A stretch of DNA of 64,000 bases. Origin: Burkholderiales bacterium (GTDB lineage Bacteria; Pseudomonadota; Gammaproteobacteria; Burkholderiales; Usitatibacteraceae). The stretch is from positions 1-64,000 of the forward strand of contig JAHCAK010000001.1 of the NCBI GenBank assembly GCA_019634955.1, given 5' to 3'. This document shows, one piece after another, positions 39,295 through 49,282 of the stretch (within the stretch, counting starts at the first letter, position 1; every line of letters begins with the position of its first letter). Below the pieces are notes generated by a model that saw nothing but the letters and a program-made list of their open reading frames with translations, did no database searches and was not told where the DNA came from. Position numbers and translations under genes: made by a program.

Positions 39295-39615
39295 ATGAAC
39301 CTCCAGCTCACCGGCCATCACGTCGAGATCACGCCCGCGATCCGCGACTACGTCGTCTCGAAGCTCGAGCGGATCAACCGGCACTTCGAGCAGGTCATCG
39401 AGGTGAAGGTGATCATGTCGGTGCAGAAGCTCGACCAGATGATCGAGGCGACCGTGCACCTCTCCGGCAAGGACATCCACGTCGAGAGCCACCACGAGGA
39501 CATGTACGCCGCGATCGACGGCCTCGTCGACAAGCTCGACCGCCAGATCATCCGCCACAAGGACAGGTTCGAGGAGGGGCGCCGCGCCGAGGCGCCCAAG
39601 CGCGCGGCCCCCTGA
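39295..39615 (+). CDS. hpf: Short ribosome hibernation promoting factor Hpf
   Basis: This is the short HPF form, 106 residues of beta-alpha-beta-beta-beta-alpha fold that binds the 30S decoding centre. It starts [21 protein letters not shown] good Shine-Dalgarno (GAGGAG, 7 nt before ATG) is present. It lies 23 nt after rpoN, the conserved order. Confidence 0.95.
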   Translation: MNLQLTGHHVEITPAIRDYVVSKLERINRHFEQVIEVKVIMSVQKLDQMIEATVHLSGKDIHVESHHEDMYAAIDGLVDKLDRQIIRHKDRFEEGRRAEAPKRAAP

Positions 39616-39646
39616 GGCCCGCCCTCACGCCGGGAGGAATGCGCCG

Positions 39647-40132
39647 ATGAACAGGCTCACCCCGCTGCTGCCCGCCGCGCACGTGGTGCTCGACCTCGAC
39701 GTGAGCAGCAAGAAGCGGCTCTTCGAGCAGATCGGGCTCCTGTTCGAGAACTCGCGCCAGGTCCCCCGCGCGCGGGTCTTCGACTGCCTCTTCGACCGCG
39801 AAAAGCTGGGCTCGACCGGCCTGGGCTACGGGGTCGCGATCCCGCATGGCCGTCTCAAGAACCTGAAGGACACCCTGTGCGCCTTCGTGCGCACGCAGGC
39901 GCCGGTGCCCTTCGAGTCGCCCGACGGCCAGCCGGTCCGGCTCGTGCTCGCGATGGTGGTCCCCGAGCACGCCACCGAACAGCATCTCGAGCTCCTTTCC
40001 GACCTCGCGCAGATGTTCAGCGACCCGGGCCTCCGGGACCAGCTCCTCGCCGCGGGCGACGTGGATGCCGCCCACCGCCTGCTCACGCAGTGGTCGCCGT
40101 ATGCCCCGCCTCAGCGTACAGCAGCTCTTTGA
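39647..40132 (+). CDS. ptsN: PTS IIA-like nitrogen regulatory protein PtsN
   Basis: This is EIIA(Ntr) of the nitrogen-related phosphotransfer system, 161 residues. The phospho-acceptor His is H67 in GVAIPHGR. It regulates potassium and other transport in proteobacteria. Its 3' end overlaps the likely hprK start by 32 nt. Confidence 0.95.
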   Translation: MNRLTPLLPAAHVVLDLDVSSKKRLFEQIGLLFENSRQVPRARVFDCLFDREKLGSTGLGYGVAIPHGRLKNLKDTLCAFVRTQAPVPFESPDGQPVRLVLAMVVPEHATEQHLELLSDLAQMFSDPGLRDQLLAAGDVDAAHRLLTQWSPYAPPQRTAAL

Positions 40133-41054
40133 GGACCGGCGCGAGCGCCTCGGCCTCGCCTGGGCGGCCGGCGCTTCCGGCAGCCACCGGGAGCTCACCA
40201 ACGAGATGCTCTCGCGCCCCGGGCTGGGGCTCATCGGGCACCTGAACCTCATCCACCCGCTCATCGTGCAGGTGCTGGGCGCGAGCGAGCTCGACTACAT
40301 CGCCCGCATGAGCGAGGCGGCGAGCGCCGAGATGCTCGAGCGGCTGGCCGGGGGGGACACCCTGTGCATCGTCGTGGCCGACGGCCTGCCGGTGCCCCCG
40401 GCGCTGGAGCGCGCGGCCACCCGCGCCGCGGTGCCGCTGCTCACCGCGCGCGAGCCGAGCCAGCAGGTGATCAACGTACTGAGGCCCTACCTGCAGGGCG
40501 AGCTGGGCGAGGTGACGTCCCTGCACGGGGTGTTCCTCGACGTGCTCGAGATCGGCGTGCTCATCACCGGCGAGTCCTCCATCGGCAAGAGCGAGCTCGC
40601 CCTCGAGCTCATCTCGCGCGGCCACGGCCTCGTCGCCGACGACGTGGTGGAGCTGCAGCAGATCGGCCCCGAGACGGTGCAGGGCCGCTGCCCGCCGATG
40701 CTGCGCGACTTCCTCGAGGTGCGCGGCCTGGGCGTCCTCAACATCCGATCGATCTTCGGCGAGACCGCCGTCCGCCCGCGCAAGGCCTTGCGCCTCATCG
40801 TGCACCTGGAATTTCCCGCCGACGGCGGCTACGAGGAGCGCGACCGCCTCGCCACCAAGTCGGGCACGCGGCGCGTGCTGGGCGTGGAGATCCCCACCGT
40901 CACCCTCACCGTCGCCCCGGGCCGCAACCTCGCCGTGCTGGTCGAGGCCGCCGTGAGGAACCACATCCTCATCACGCGCGGCATCGACTCCACGCGCGAC
41001 TTCATCTCGCGCCAGGCCGCCGCCATGCGCGCGGGCGGCGCGGACCCGGAATAG
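40101..41054 (+). CDS. hprK: HPr kinase/phosphorylase HprK
   Basis: HprK phosphorylates and dephosphorylates HPr on serine. It has 317 residues. The P-loop ITGESSIGKSELALEL is at about 155-170, the HPrK signature LEVRGLGVLNIRSIFG at about 208, and a C-terminal capping helix is present. The ATG at 40101 gives MPRLSVQQLFED; a slightly longer frame starts at 40065. The ptsN-hprK-rapZ order is typical of betaproteobacteria, which keep an incomplete PTS. Confidence 0.94.
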   Translation: MPRLSVQQLFEDRRERLGLAWAAGASGSHRELTNEMLSRPGLGLIGHLNLIHPLIVQVLGASELDYIARMSEAASAEMLERLAGGDTLCIVVADGLPVPPALERAATRAAVPLLTAREPSQQVINVLRPYLQGELGEVTSLHGVFLDVLEIGVLITGESSIGKSELALELISRGHGLVADDVVELQQIGPETVQGRCPPMLRDFLEVRGLGVLNIRSIFGETAVRPRKALRLIVHLEFPADGGYEERDRLATKSGTRRVLGVEIPTVTLTVAPGRNLAVLVEAAVRNHILITRGIDSTRDFISRQAAAMRAGGADPE

Positions 41055-41063
41055 GGCCGGGCG

Positions 41064-41906
41064 ATGCGCCTCACCCTCGTCAGCGGCCTCTCCGGCTCGG
41101 GCAAGAGCGTCGCGCTCAAGGCGCTGGAGGACGCGGGCTACTTCTGCGTGGACAACCTGCCGCCCCACCTGATCGGCAGCCTCGTGTCGTACGTCGCCAC
41201 GCGCGGCGAGCCGAAGGTGGCGGTGAGCGCGGACGCGAGGAGCGCGGCTACCATCGGCGTGCTGCCGAGCGTGATCGAGGAGGAGCGCGCGCGCGGCACC
41301 GAGGTGCGCCTCGTCTTCCTCGACGCGAGCGACGCGAGCCTCGTGCGCCGCTTCTCCGAGACGCGCCGGCCCCATCCGCTCGCCGGCCAGGGCCGCACGG
41401 TCGAGGAGGCCATCGCGCTCGAGCGCTCGCTGCTCGCGCCCGTCGCCGAGATCAGCCACCGCGTCGACACGAGCGCGCTCACGCCCGTGCAGCTTCGCGG
41501 CTGGATCCACGACCTGCTCGTGACGGACCCCGCCCGGCTGGTGGTGAGCCTGCAGTCCTTCGGCTTCAAGAACGGGGTGCCGCTGGATGCGGACTTCGTG
41601 TTCGACGCGCGCTTCCTGCCCAACCCGCACTACGACCCGCAGTTGCGCCCGAAGTCGGGCCGCGACCCCGAGGTCGCCCGCTTCCTCGAGGGCGAGACCG
41701 AGGCCACGCTCTTCCTCGAGGACATCCACCACTTCATCGAGAAGTGGCTGCCGCGCTTCGCGCTGGACCGGCGCGCCGCGCTCACCGTGGCCGTGGGCTG
41801 CACGGGCGGGCGCCACCGCTCGGTCTTCCTCGTCGAGGGCCTGGCCGCGCGCCTGCGGCCGCACCATCCGCTCATCGTGAGGCACCGCGACCTCGGACGG
41901 GAATAG
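41064..41906 (+). CDS. rapZ: RNase adapter protein RapZ
   Basis: RapZ is a nucleotide-binding protein that in E. coli targets the small RNA GlmZ to RNase E. It has 280 residues. The P-loop GLSGSGKS is at 8-15, and DAGYFCVDNLP follows. The C-terminal domain has CTGGRHRSV. GTPase-like and RNA-binding halves are both present at full length. Confidence 0.95.
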   Translation: MRLTLVSGLSGSGKSVALKALEDAGYFCVDNLPPHLIGSLVSYVATRGEPKVAVSADARSAATIGVLPSVIEEERARGTEVRLVFLDASDASLVRRFSETRRPHPLAGQGRTVEEAIALERSLLAPVAEISHRVDTSALTPVQLRGWIHDLLVTDPARLVVSLQSFGFKNGVPLDADFVFDARFLPNPHYDPQLRPKSGRDPEVARFLEGETEATLFLEDIHHFIEKWLPRFALDRRAALTVAVGCTGGRHRSVFLVEGLAARLRPHHPLIVRHRDLGRE

Positions 41907-41916
41907 GACGGCCGGC

Positions 41917-42540
41917 TTGCTCTTCATGAACATCCTCTCCGCCGGCTCCCGGGCCGGCGAGACGGTGCCCATCTTCCCGCTCTCGACCGTGCTCTTCCCG
42001 GGCTCGCGCCTGCCGCTGAAGATCTTCGAGCAGCGCTACATGGACATGGCGAAGGCCTGCCTCAAGCACGACTCGCCCTTCGGCGTGTGCCTCATCCGCG
42101 AAGGCGCGGAGGTCGGCACGCCCGCCGTGCCCGAGGCGGTCGGGTGCCTCGCGCGCCTCGCGGAATGGGACATGGACACGGTGGGCATCCTCAAGGTGAC
42201 GGCCGAGGGGCTCGAGCGGTTCCGCCTTCGCGAGACACGCGTCGGCCCCGCGGGCCTCATCCTCGGGGACATCGAGCGCATCGCGCCCGAGCCCGCGGCG
42301 CAGCCGGCGGAGCTGGCCGAGAGCGCCGCGTTCGTGCGCAAGGTGGTCGAGGCGCTGGGGCCCGCGCGCTTCGCGCCGCCGCTGCGCTACGACGACGCGA
42401 GCTGGGTCGGCTTCCGGCTGGCGGAAATCCTGCCGCTGCGCATGGCGGCGAAGCAGAAGCTGCTGGAGCTCACCGACCCGGTGGCGCGCCTGGGCATCCT
42501 CCACCGCTTCCTGCGCGAGCAGGGCCTGCTGCCGGCGTAG
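41917..42540 (+). CDS. Lon substrate-binding (LonN/PUA-like) domain protein
   Basis: This free-standing Lon N-terminal domain of 207 residues has no AAA or protease domain. The motif IFPLSTVLFPGSRLPLKIFEQRY is characteristic. A TTG at 41917 has AGGA at 8 nt; the in-frame ATG at 41926 is the alternative, at a poorer distance. The cellular role of such proteins is unclear. It ends directly against the convergent mutY. Confidence 0.88.
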   Translation: MLFMNILSAGSRAGETVPIFPLSTVLFPGSRLPLKIFEQRYMDMAKACLKHDSPFGVCLIREGAEVGTPAVPEAVGCLARLAEWDMDTVGILKVTAEGLERFRLRETRVGPAGLILGDIERIAPEPAAQPAELAESAAFVRKVVEALGPARFAPPLRYDDASWVGFRLAEILPLRMAAKQKLLELTDPVARLGILHRFLREQGLLPA

Positions 42541-43602
<1,062 letters not shown>

Positions 43603-43613
43603 CGGCGGGGGGG

Positions 43614-43687
43614 TGGAGCGGGTGAAGGGAATCGAACCCTCGTCGTAAGCTTGGGAAGCTTCTGCTCTGCCATTGAGCTACACCCGC
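43614..43687 (-). tRNA. tRNA-Gly (anticodon CCC)
   Basis: The 74-nt gene includes an encoded CCA end. The 7-bp acceptor stem GCGGGTG/CACCCGC, the D-arm GCTCAATGGCAGAGC, an anticodon loop TTCCCAA with CCC, and a T-loop TTCGATT are all visible. It closely resembles E. coli glyU. The anticodon stem has one apparent G-A mismatch at its outer pair. A TAGAAT box (43700-43705, minus) lies just upstream. Confidence 0.95.
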
Positions 43688-43736
43688 GGGCGAGGCGCCA
43701 TTCTACCCGAGGCGGGCCGGCGCGTGGCCGCACGGG

Positions 43737-43771
43737 AGTGCCGTTCGCGCCGCGCAAGTGCCGTTCGCGCC
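43737..43771 (+). promoter_or_regulatory. Tandem 15-bp direct repeats, candidate LytTR/AlgR binding sites
   Basis: AGTGCCGTTCGCGCC occurs at 43737-43751 and 43757-43771, a 20-bp period or two helical turns. The core CCGTTCG resembles the AlgR site (CCGTTCGTC). LytTR regulators typically bind paired direct repeats about two turns apart. The repeats lie 84 bp before the operon that encodes just such a regulator. Confidence 0.55.
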
Positions 43772-43854
43772 CGGGATCTACCGTCCATCGCAGCCCCCGG
43801 GCGCCGCCCCCGCGCGCCCCCCAGACTGCGCCCATCGAAACCCCGGAGGACGCC

Positions 43855-44145
43855 ATGGACCACCCCCTGAACGACCACCCCCTCTACCCGGAAGCACGCC
43901 GCCACGTGAAGGAGTTGCGCGGCTTCTACGGCCACGCGCTGTCCTACGTCGTGGTGATCGGCGGCCTCGCCTTCCTCAACACCTTCGCCACGCCCGGGCG
44001 GTGGTGGGTGCAATGGGCCGCCTTCGGCTGGGGCCTCGGCCTGGCGGCGCACGGGCTGTCGATGCTCACCCGCGGATCCGCCTTCGGGCGGGCGTGGGAG
44101 GAGCGCAAGATCCGCGAATACCTCGAGCGCGCCGGCTCGCGCTAG
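43855..44145 (+). CDS. 2TM-domain membrane protein
   Basis: This small protein has 96 residues. A HVKELRGFYGHALSYVVVIGG segment is followed by two hydrophobic helices (about 28-46 and 52-70) and a basic C-terminus, matching the 2TM domain often found fused or next to LytS-type kinases. GGAGGA lies 6 nt before the ATG at 43855. It is 10 nt before the kinase gene and probably an accessory of it. Confidence 0.85.
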   Translation: MDHPLNDHPLYPEARRHVKELRGFYGHALSYVVVIGGLAFLNTFATPGRWWVQWAAFGWGLGLAAHGLSMLTRGSAFGRAWEERKIREYLERAGSR

Positions 44146-44155
44146 GATTCGCCGC

Positions 44156-45316
44156 ATGGCCCACTACAACCCGGCGTTCACGCCCGACGAGCGCCGCAAG
44201 GTCCTCGACCGGGCGGCGAATTCCCACCCGCTGGAGATGTTCCCCTGGTTCCGCCGCTGGCCGCAGAGCCACGGGCGGGACCTCCTGTACACCTTCATCT
44301 GGAACTGCCTTTTCGGGCTGCTGTTCACCCTGTTCGGCATCATCGGCAACTGGCGGATGCCCTCGGCGAACTTCTTCTGGATCAACTTCGTCGTCTCGAA
44401 CTGCGTGGGCTACACGCTGCACGCGCTCTTCCTCCTCGGCGGCTGCACGATCGAGAGCCGCATCCGCGAGGCGGGGCGCGTCGTGGTGACGGCCTACTAC
44501 ATGGCGATGAGCACGGTGGGCGTCCTCGGCGGGTTCTGGCTGTCGACGCTCGTGCTCGGCCGGCGCTTCATGCCGAGCCTGGGCGACCCCCGGTGGATCA
44601 TGGCAATCGCGGTCTCCAGCCTCGTGATCTCGATCGTGATCGCGATCATCTACTTCTGGCGCGAAAAGACGGCCCTCACGGAGGCCGCGCTGGAACGCGA
44701 GCAGCGCCGCGCCGCGGAAATCGAGCGTGTCGCTCTCGCGGCCAACCTGCGCGCCCTGCAGGCGCAGATCGAGCCGCACTTCCTCTTCAACACGCTCGCC
44801 AACGTGACGAGCCTCATCGAGCCCGAGCCCGCCCGGGCGAGGCACATGCTGGAGGCCTTCATCCGCTTCCTGCGCGCCTCCCTCGCGGCCACCCGGCGCA
44901 GCACCACGACGCTCGCCGACGAGTTCGCGCTCATCGCCGACTTCCTCGAGGTTCTCAAGGTGCGCATGGGCGAGCGCCTGCAGGTCTCGGTGGACCTGCC
45001 GCCGGGCCTGGGCGCCGTCGAGATCCCGCCCATGCTGGTGCAGCCGGTCGTGGAGAACGCGATCCGGCACGGCCTGGAGCCGAAGGTGGAGGGCGGCCGC
45101 CTGGACCTGCGCGCGCGGCGCGAGGGCGAGCGCCTCGTGCTCGAGGTGGCCGACACCGGCGTGGGCTTCGGCGAGGCGACGACCGGCGGGCTGGGGCTCG
45201 CCAACATCCGCGAACGGCTACGGCTGGCGCACGGGGACGGCGGGCGGCTCTCGATCCGCGCGAATCCGCCCGGCGGCACCATCGTCGCCATCGAACTGCC
45301 GGTGGCCTGGCCGTGA
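44156..45316 (+). CDS. LytS/AlgZ-family sensor histidine kinase
   Basis: The kinase has 386 residues. Four hydrophobic segments lie between about 40 and 168, then a coiled coil, a His_kinase domain with QIEPHFLFNTLANVTSLI holding the phospho-His, and a HATPase_c domain (VQPVVENAIRHGLEP and GLGLANIRERL). The PHFLFN box is diagnostic for the LytS/AlgZ class. Its stop overlaps the regulator start. Confidence 0.94.
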   Translation: MAHYNPAFTPDERRKVLDRAANSHPLEMFPWFRRWPQSHGRDLLYTFIWNCLFGLLFTLFGIIGNWRMPSANFFWINFVVSNCVGYTLHALFLLGGCTIESRIREAGRVVVTAYYMAMSTVGVLGGFWLSTLVLGRRFMPSLGDPRWIMAIAVSSLVISIVIAIIYFWREKTALTEAALEREQRRAAEIERVALAANLRALQAQIEPHFLFNTLANVTSLIEPEPARARHMLEAFIRFLRASLAATRRSTTTLADEFALIADFLEVLKVRMGERLQVSVDLPPGLGAVEIPPMLVQPVVENAIRHGLEPKVEGGRLDLRARREGERLVLEVADTGVGFGEATTGGLGLANIRERLRLAHGDGGRLSIRANPPGGTIVAIELPVAWP

Positions 45317-46083
45317 CGCCGCCCGCGCCGAAGGTCCTCGTGGCCGACGACGAGCCTGCGCTCGCGCAGTACCTGCACGGGCGCCTCGCCGCGCTGTGGC
45401 CCGAGGCGACGCTGCTGCCCGTCGCGCGCAACGGCCTCGAGGCGCTGGCGGCCATCGGCGAGGACGCGCCCGACGCCGCCTTCCTCGACATCCGCATGCC
45501 CGGCCTCACCGGGCTCGAGCTCGCCGCGCGCATCGAGGGCGCGACCCACGTCGTGTTCGTCACCGCCTACGACGAGTACGCGGTGGAGGCCTTCGACCGC
45601 AACGCGGTCGACTACCTCGTGAAGCCCGTGGCCGACGACAGGCTGGCGCGGGCGGTCGCGCGGCTCAAGGCGAAGATCGCGGCGCGCGAGGCGCCGCCCG
45701 GCCTGGGCGAGGTGCTCGCCCGCCTCGCCTCGGCGCTCCCGGTGGCGGGCGCGGGCCGGCTGCGCTGGATCCGCGCGCTCAAGGGCGATGAGGTCCACCA
45801 GGTCCCGGTCGACGAGGTGCTCTACTTCCAGGCGCAGGACAAGTACACCTGCGTGGTCACGCGCGAGGGCGAGTTCCTCATCCGCACGGCGCTGTCCGAC
45901 CTCGCGCCGCAGCTCGACCCGGCCGCGTTCGCGCAGGTGCATCGCTCCACGCTCCTCAACCTGAACTTCGTCGCCTCGACGCGGCGCGACCTCGGCGGGC
46001 GCGTCTTCGTGCGCCTTCGCGACGCGCGGCGCACCGAGCTTCCGGTGTCGCGAGCCTACGCCCACTTGTTCCGGCAGATGTGA
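45313..46083 (+). CDS. LytTR-family response regulator (AlgR-like)
   Basis: The regulator has 256 residues. The receiver (about 6-120) has D59 in FLDIRMPG and the Lys in LVKPVAD. The LytTR DNA-binding domain (about 155-256) has VLYFQAQDKYTCVVTREG and FAQVHRSTLLNLNFV. The GTG start overlaps the kinase stop (GTGA). It probably binds the CCGTTCG repeats at 43737-43771 and controls its own operon. Confidence 0.94.
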   Translation: MTPPAPKVLVADDEPALAQYLHGRLAALWPEATLLPVARNGLEALAAIGEDAPDAAFLDIRMPGLTGLELAARIEGATHVVFVTAYDEYAVEAFDRNAVDYLVKPVADDRLARAVARLKAKIAAREAPPGLGEVLARLASALPVAGAGRLRWIRALKGDEVHQVPVDEVLYFQAQDKYTCVVTREGEFLIRTALSDLAPQLDPAAFAQVHRSTLLNLNFVASTRRDLGGRVFVRLRDARRTELPVSRAYAHLFRQM

Positions 46084-46116
46084 ATCCCGCGCGGGGCGGG
46101 AAGACCCGCGGCGGGA

Positions 46117-46122
46117 TAGAAT
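46117..46122 (+). promoter_or_regulatory. -10 box (TAGAAT) immediately before thiS
   Basis: TAGAAT ends 7 bp before the thiS ATG, leaving essentially no leader and no room for a Shine-Dalgarno. No good -35 is apparent. No TPP riboswitch fits in the 46-bp gap. Confidence 0.4.
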
Positions 46123-46129
46123 TCCCGTC

Positions 46130-46336
46130 ATGGAACTGATGCTGCGGATCAACGGCGCCGAGCGGCGCTTCGAGCCCCCGCTGACGGTGGCGGGGCTGGT
46201 GGGCCGGCTGGGCGTGGAAGGCAAGCGCGTGGCCATCGAGCGCAACGGCGAGATCGTCCCGCGCAGCCGCTACGGCGACGTCCTGCTCGCCGACGGCGAC
46301 CGGCTCGAGGTCGTCGTGGCGGTGGGGGGCGGCTGA
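46130..46336 (+). CDS. thiS: Sulfur carrier protein ThiS
   Basis: This ubiquitin-like carrier of 68 residues delivers sulfur for the thiazole ring of thiamine. It ends VVAVGGG, giving the Gly-Gly tail that is thiocarboxylated by ThiF. Its TGA shares its last base with the thiG ATG. Confidence 0.95.
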   Translation: MELMLRINGAERRFEPPLTVAGLVGRLGVEGKRVAIERNGEIVPRSRYGDVLLADGDRLEVVVAVGGG

Positions 46337-47127
46337 TGGACGACCGCCTCGTCATCGCCGGCAAGGCGTACCGCTCGCGCCTGCTCGTCGGCACGGGCAA
46401 GTACCGCGACTTCGAGCAGACCCGGCTCGCCGTGGAGGCGAGCGGCGCGGAGATCGTGACGGTCGCCATCCGCCGCGTGAACATCGGCCAGACGGCGGGC
46501 GAGCCGAGCCTGCTGGAGGTCCTGCCGCCGTCGCGCTACACGATCCTGCCCAACACGGCCGGCTGCTACACGGCCGACGACGCCGTGCGCACGCTGCGCC
46601 TCGCGCGCGAGCTGCTCGACGGCCACTCGCTGGTCAAGCTCGAGGTCCTGGGCGACGCCGACACGCTCTTCCCCAACATGCCGGAGACGCTCGCGGCCGC
46701 GAGGACTCTCGTGGCCGAGGGCTTCCAGGTGATGGTCTATTGCAGCGACGACCCGATCCTCGCGCGAGAGCTGGAGGAGACCGGCTGCGTCGCGGTGATG
46801 CCGCTCGCCTCCCTCATCGGCTCTGGGATGGGCATCCTCAACCCGTGGAACCTGCAGATCATCCTCGACCGCGCGAAGGTGCCCGTCCTCGTCGACGCCG
46901 GGATCGGCACGGCCTCCGACGCGGCCGTCGCCATGGAGCTGGGCTGCGATGGCGTCCTCATGAACACGGCCATCGCCAAGGCGCGCGACCCGGTGCGCAT
47001 GGGGCGCGCCATGAAGCTCGCCGTGGAGGCCGGCCGCGAGGCCTGGCTGGCCGGCCGCATGGACAAGAAACCCTACAAGGCCTCCGCGAGCTCGCCCGTT
47101 GAAGGGCTGATCGGCAAGACCGCCTGA
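46336..47127 (+). CDS. thiG: Thiazole synthase ThiG
   Basis: ThiG forms thiazole phosphate from DXP, ThiS-thiocarboxylate and dehydroglycine. It has 263 residues of TIM-barrel fold. The Schiff-base lysine is in [10 protein letters not shown], and the phosphate loop is [20 protein letters not shown]. Translationally coupled to thiS. Confidence 0.97.
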   Translation: MDDRLVIAGKAYRSRLLVGTGKYRDFEQTRLAVEASGAEIVTVAIRRVNIGQTAGEPSLLEVLPPSRYTILPNTAGCYTADDAVRTLRLARELLDGHSLVKLEVLGDADTLFPNMPETLAAARTLVAEGFQVMVYCSDDPILARELEETGCVAVMPLASLIGSGMGILNPWNLQIILDRAKVPVLVDAGIGTASDAAVAMELGCDGVLMNTAIAKARDPVRMGRAMKLAVEAGREAWLAGRMDKKPYKASASSPVEGLIGKTA

Positions 47128-47134
47128 AACGCGC

Positions 47135-47728
47135 CTAGAACCGCCAGCGGACCCCGAGCGTGACCTGGTCCGTGTCGGACTCGCGGGTTCCCCAGCGATC
47201 CAGCGGCGAGAAGCGCTCGACCTCCGCGCTCAGGCCCACGCGGCGCGTGAGGTCGTACTTGAACCCGAGGCCGTAACGGATGCCCGCGCCGGGGCGCGTG
47301 AATGTCTCGCCGCTGCCGAGCAGCGAGGTGCCCGCGTCCGCCCGCCAGGCACCGAGCCGACCATACAGCGAGCCGTGCCCCCACAAGGGCAGCGTCCCCA
47401 GGGTGTCCATGGTGAACCCCCGCCCCCGGTGCGACCCCGGCAGGCCGAACGGCGACGACGATGCCCCGGTATCGCCATAGCCGGTTTCGAGGGACAGGTA
47501 TCTCGAATAGCGGAAGCCCAGCTTCACGCTGAAGCCGTCCGTGAGCGAGGTGGCGCCCAGCCGCATGGCAGGGGTCTCGGCCGCCCGCCAGTAGAAACCA
47601 GGCTCCGGTATGGCCAGCGCCGTCGCCGTGGGGACCGGGCGAAGCGTACCCACGTAGTTGCCGGCTGCCTGCGCCGCGGGAACGGCCACCAGCGCGGCCA
47701 CGCCGAGGATTCGGAGGGCATTCGTCAT
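47135..47728 (-). CDS. Outer membrane beta-barrel protein
   Basis: This exported protein of 197 residues has a signal peptide (MTNALRILGVAALVAVPAAQA). Alternating hydrophobic strands such as VKLGFRYSRYLSLETGYGD and RYGLGFKYDLTRRVGLSAEVE follow. It ends VTLGVRWRF with the terminal Phe used by the Bam complex. It resembles small eight-stranded OmpA/OmpW-like barrels. No function is evident. It is convergent with thiG and divergent from trmB. Confidence 0.8.
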   Translation of the reverse strand: MTNALRILGVAALVAVPAAQAAGNYVGTLRPVPTATALAIPEPGFYWRAAETPAMRLGATSLTDGFSVKLGFRYSRYLSLETGYGDTGASSSPFGLPGSHRGRGFTMDTLGTLPLWGHGSLYGRLGAWRADAGTSLLGSGETFTRPGAGIRYGLGFKYDLTRRVGLSAEVERFSPLDRWGTRESDTDQVTLGVRWRF

Positions 47729-47806
47729 ATTTTCATGATGCGGGCTGTCGCTTTTTCGCGTCAATCGATTGGGCTCCGGAAAGGCCCGCCAGCGTAAGAT
47801 TGCGGC

Positions 47807-48505
47807 ATGGATGCAACACATCGCCCCATCCGCAGCTTCGTGCTCCGCCAAGGCCGGTTCTCCCCGGGCCAGCAGCGTGCCTACGAATTGCTCATGCCGC
47901 GCTTCGGGATCCCCTTTTCACCTGCTTTTCTCGATCTGGAGGCCGCTTTCGGGCGAATTGCCCCGAAAATCCTCGAAATCGGCTTCGGAATGGGCGAGAC
48001 GACGGCCAGGATCGCGTCCGAGCACCCCGAAAACGACTATCTGGGCGTCGAAGTCCACACTCCCGGGGTGGGAGCGCTACTCAAGAGAGTTGATGAGCTG
48101 GCGCTCACAAACCTGCGGGTGATCCAGCACGACGCCGTGGAGGTCGCCCGCGACATGATTCCCCCCGGCTCGCTCGCCGGGGTCCATGTCTTCTTCCCCG
48201 ACCCCTGGCCCAAGAAGCGCCACCACAAGCGCCGGCTGCTGCAGCGGCCATTTGCGGAGCTGCTGGCGAGCCGGCTCGCCCCCGGCGGGTACTTCCACGT
48301 CGCCACCGACTGGCAGGAATACGCCGAGCACATCCTGGCCACCCTCGGGGCCGTGAGGGACCTCGAGAACCCCCACCCCGGGTTCGCCGCCCGCCCCGCC
48401 GATCGCCCCGAGACGAAGTTCGAAAGCCGCGGACGCCGGCTGGGGCACGGCTCGTGGGACACGATCTTCCGCAAGCGAACCCCTTACCCCGGAGGCAACC
48501 CTTGA
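47807..48505 (+). CDS. trmB: tRNA (guanine-N7)-methyltransferase TrmB
   Basis: TrmB methylates G46 in the tRNA variable loop. It has 232 residues. The SAM motif is [12 protein letters not shown], and the family signature [18 protein letters not shown] precedes [20 protein letters not shown] box (47795-47800) sits 6 nt before the ATG and there is no Shine-Dalgarno, so the transcript may be leaderless. Confidence 0.96.
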   Translation: MDATHRPIRSFVLRQGRFSPGQQRAYELLMPRFGIPFSPAFLDLEAAFGRIAPKILEIGFGMGETTARIASEHPENDYLGVEVHTPGVGALLKRVDELALTNLRVIQHDAVEVARDMIPPGSLAGVHVFFPDPWPKKRHHKRRLLQRPFAELLASRLAPGGYFHVATDWQEYAEHILATLGAVRDLENPHPGFAARPADRPETKFESRGRRLGHGSWDTIFRKRTPYPGGNP

Positions 48506-49191
48506 AGCGACCCGTGCACGAAGGACTCGATTGCGAACGCCGGCGCCTCGTCACCCGGCTGGCCGCCGCCGGCGCCCTCGGTGCCGCGGGGCTCTCCGGC
48601 TTCATCAGCCGCGCGCTCGCCAAGGGCGATCTCCCCCCGGGCATCCACCAGGTGAAGGGCACGGCGACGGTGAACGGCCGCCCCGCGGCTTCGGGCACGC
48701 CAGTGACGCCTCGCGACCGGATCGCCACCGGCCCCGGCAGCTCCGCGGTCCTCGTCGTCCGCGACGACGCCTTCCTCGTCCGCGAGAACACGAGCTTCGA
48801 GATGGCCGAAACGGGCGGCGTGCTGAGCCGCATCCTCATCCAGTCCGGGCGGGTGCTGTCGGTGTTCGGGAAGAAGCCGGTGGTGATCAAGGCCGCCAAC
48901 GCGACCATCGGCATCCGCGGCACGGGGGCATACGTGGAGGTGGACCCCGGCAAGGTCTACTTCTGCCTGTGCTATGGCGAGGCCGACCTCGACGGCCCGG
49001 GCATGTCCGCCCCCAAGCGCATCAAGACCACGCACCACGAAAGCCCGCTCGTCATCACCGACCGTGGCGGGGTGATGGCAGCCGATCCGGCGGCGGTGGT
49101 GAACCACACGGACGACGAGCTCGTGATGCTCGAGGCCCTCGTCGGGCGCGAGCCGCCGTTCACGCCCGGTGCCTACCCGTCCCTCCGGTAG
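48502..49191 (+). CDS. FecR-domain exported protein
   Basis: The protein has 229 residues. A TTG start at 48502 has GGAGG 6 nt upstream, the best in this area, and overlaps the trmB TGA. The N-terminus carries an RRR motif before [19 protein letters not shown], resembling a twin-arginine signal. The body is a FecR-like beta domain ([19 protein letters not shown] and [16 protein letters not shown]) with [15 protein letters not shown] and a CLC motif. It has no sigma factor partner here, so the role is unknown. Confidence 0.82.
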   Translation: MKRPVHEGLDCERRRLVTRLAAAGALGAAGLSGFISRALAKGDLPPGIHQVKGTATVNGRPAASGTPVTPRDRIATGPGSSAVLVVRDDAFLVRENTSFEMAETGGVLSRILIQSGRVLSVFGKKPVVIKAANATIGIRGTGAYVEVDPGKVYFCLCYGEADLDGPGMSAPKRIKTTHHESPLVITDRGGVMAADPAAVVNHTDDELVMLEALVGREPPFTPGAYPSLR

Positions 49192-49214
49192 CCGGCCCAT
49201 GGGGCCATGGCCTC

Positions 49215-49239
49215 ATAGTTGAGTGGTTTACTCAACTAT
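49215..49239. promoter_or_regulatory. 25-bp palindromic operator, IscR type-1-like, over the folE2 -35
   Basis: ATAGTTGAGT (49215-49224) and ACTCAACTAT (49230-49239) form a perfect 10-bp inverted repeat with a 5-bp centre. Length, the ATA/TAT ends and most other positions match the 25-bp IscR type-1 consensus (half-site ATASYYGACT). One symmetrical C-to-G change and one centre position differ. It covers the -35 box, so bound protein would repress. Confidence 0.6.
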
Positions 49240-49255
49240 CGGGCGCCCCTATAAT
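49227..49255 (+). promoter_or_regulatory. Sigma-70 promoter of folE2
   Basis: TTTACT (49227-49232), a 17-bp spacer and a perfect TATAAT (49250-49255) lie 27 bp before the folE2 TTG. The -35 lies within the palindromic operator. Confidence 0.65.
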
Positions 49256-49282
49256 GACGGGTTCCGCACCCAGGAACCCGCC

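Noticed and set aside
46084-46129. TPP riboswitch before thiS
   Set aside because: The gap is 46 bp and has no thi-box sequence.
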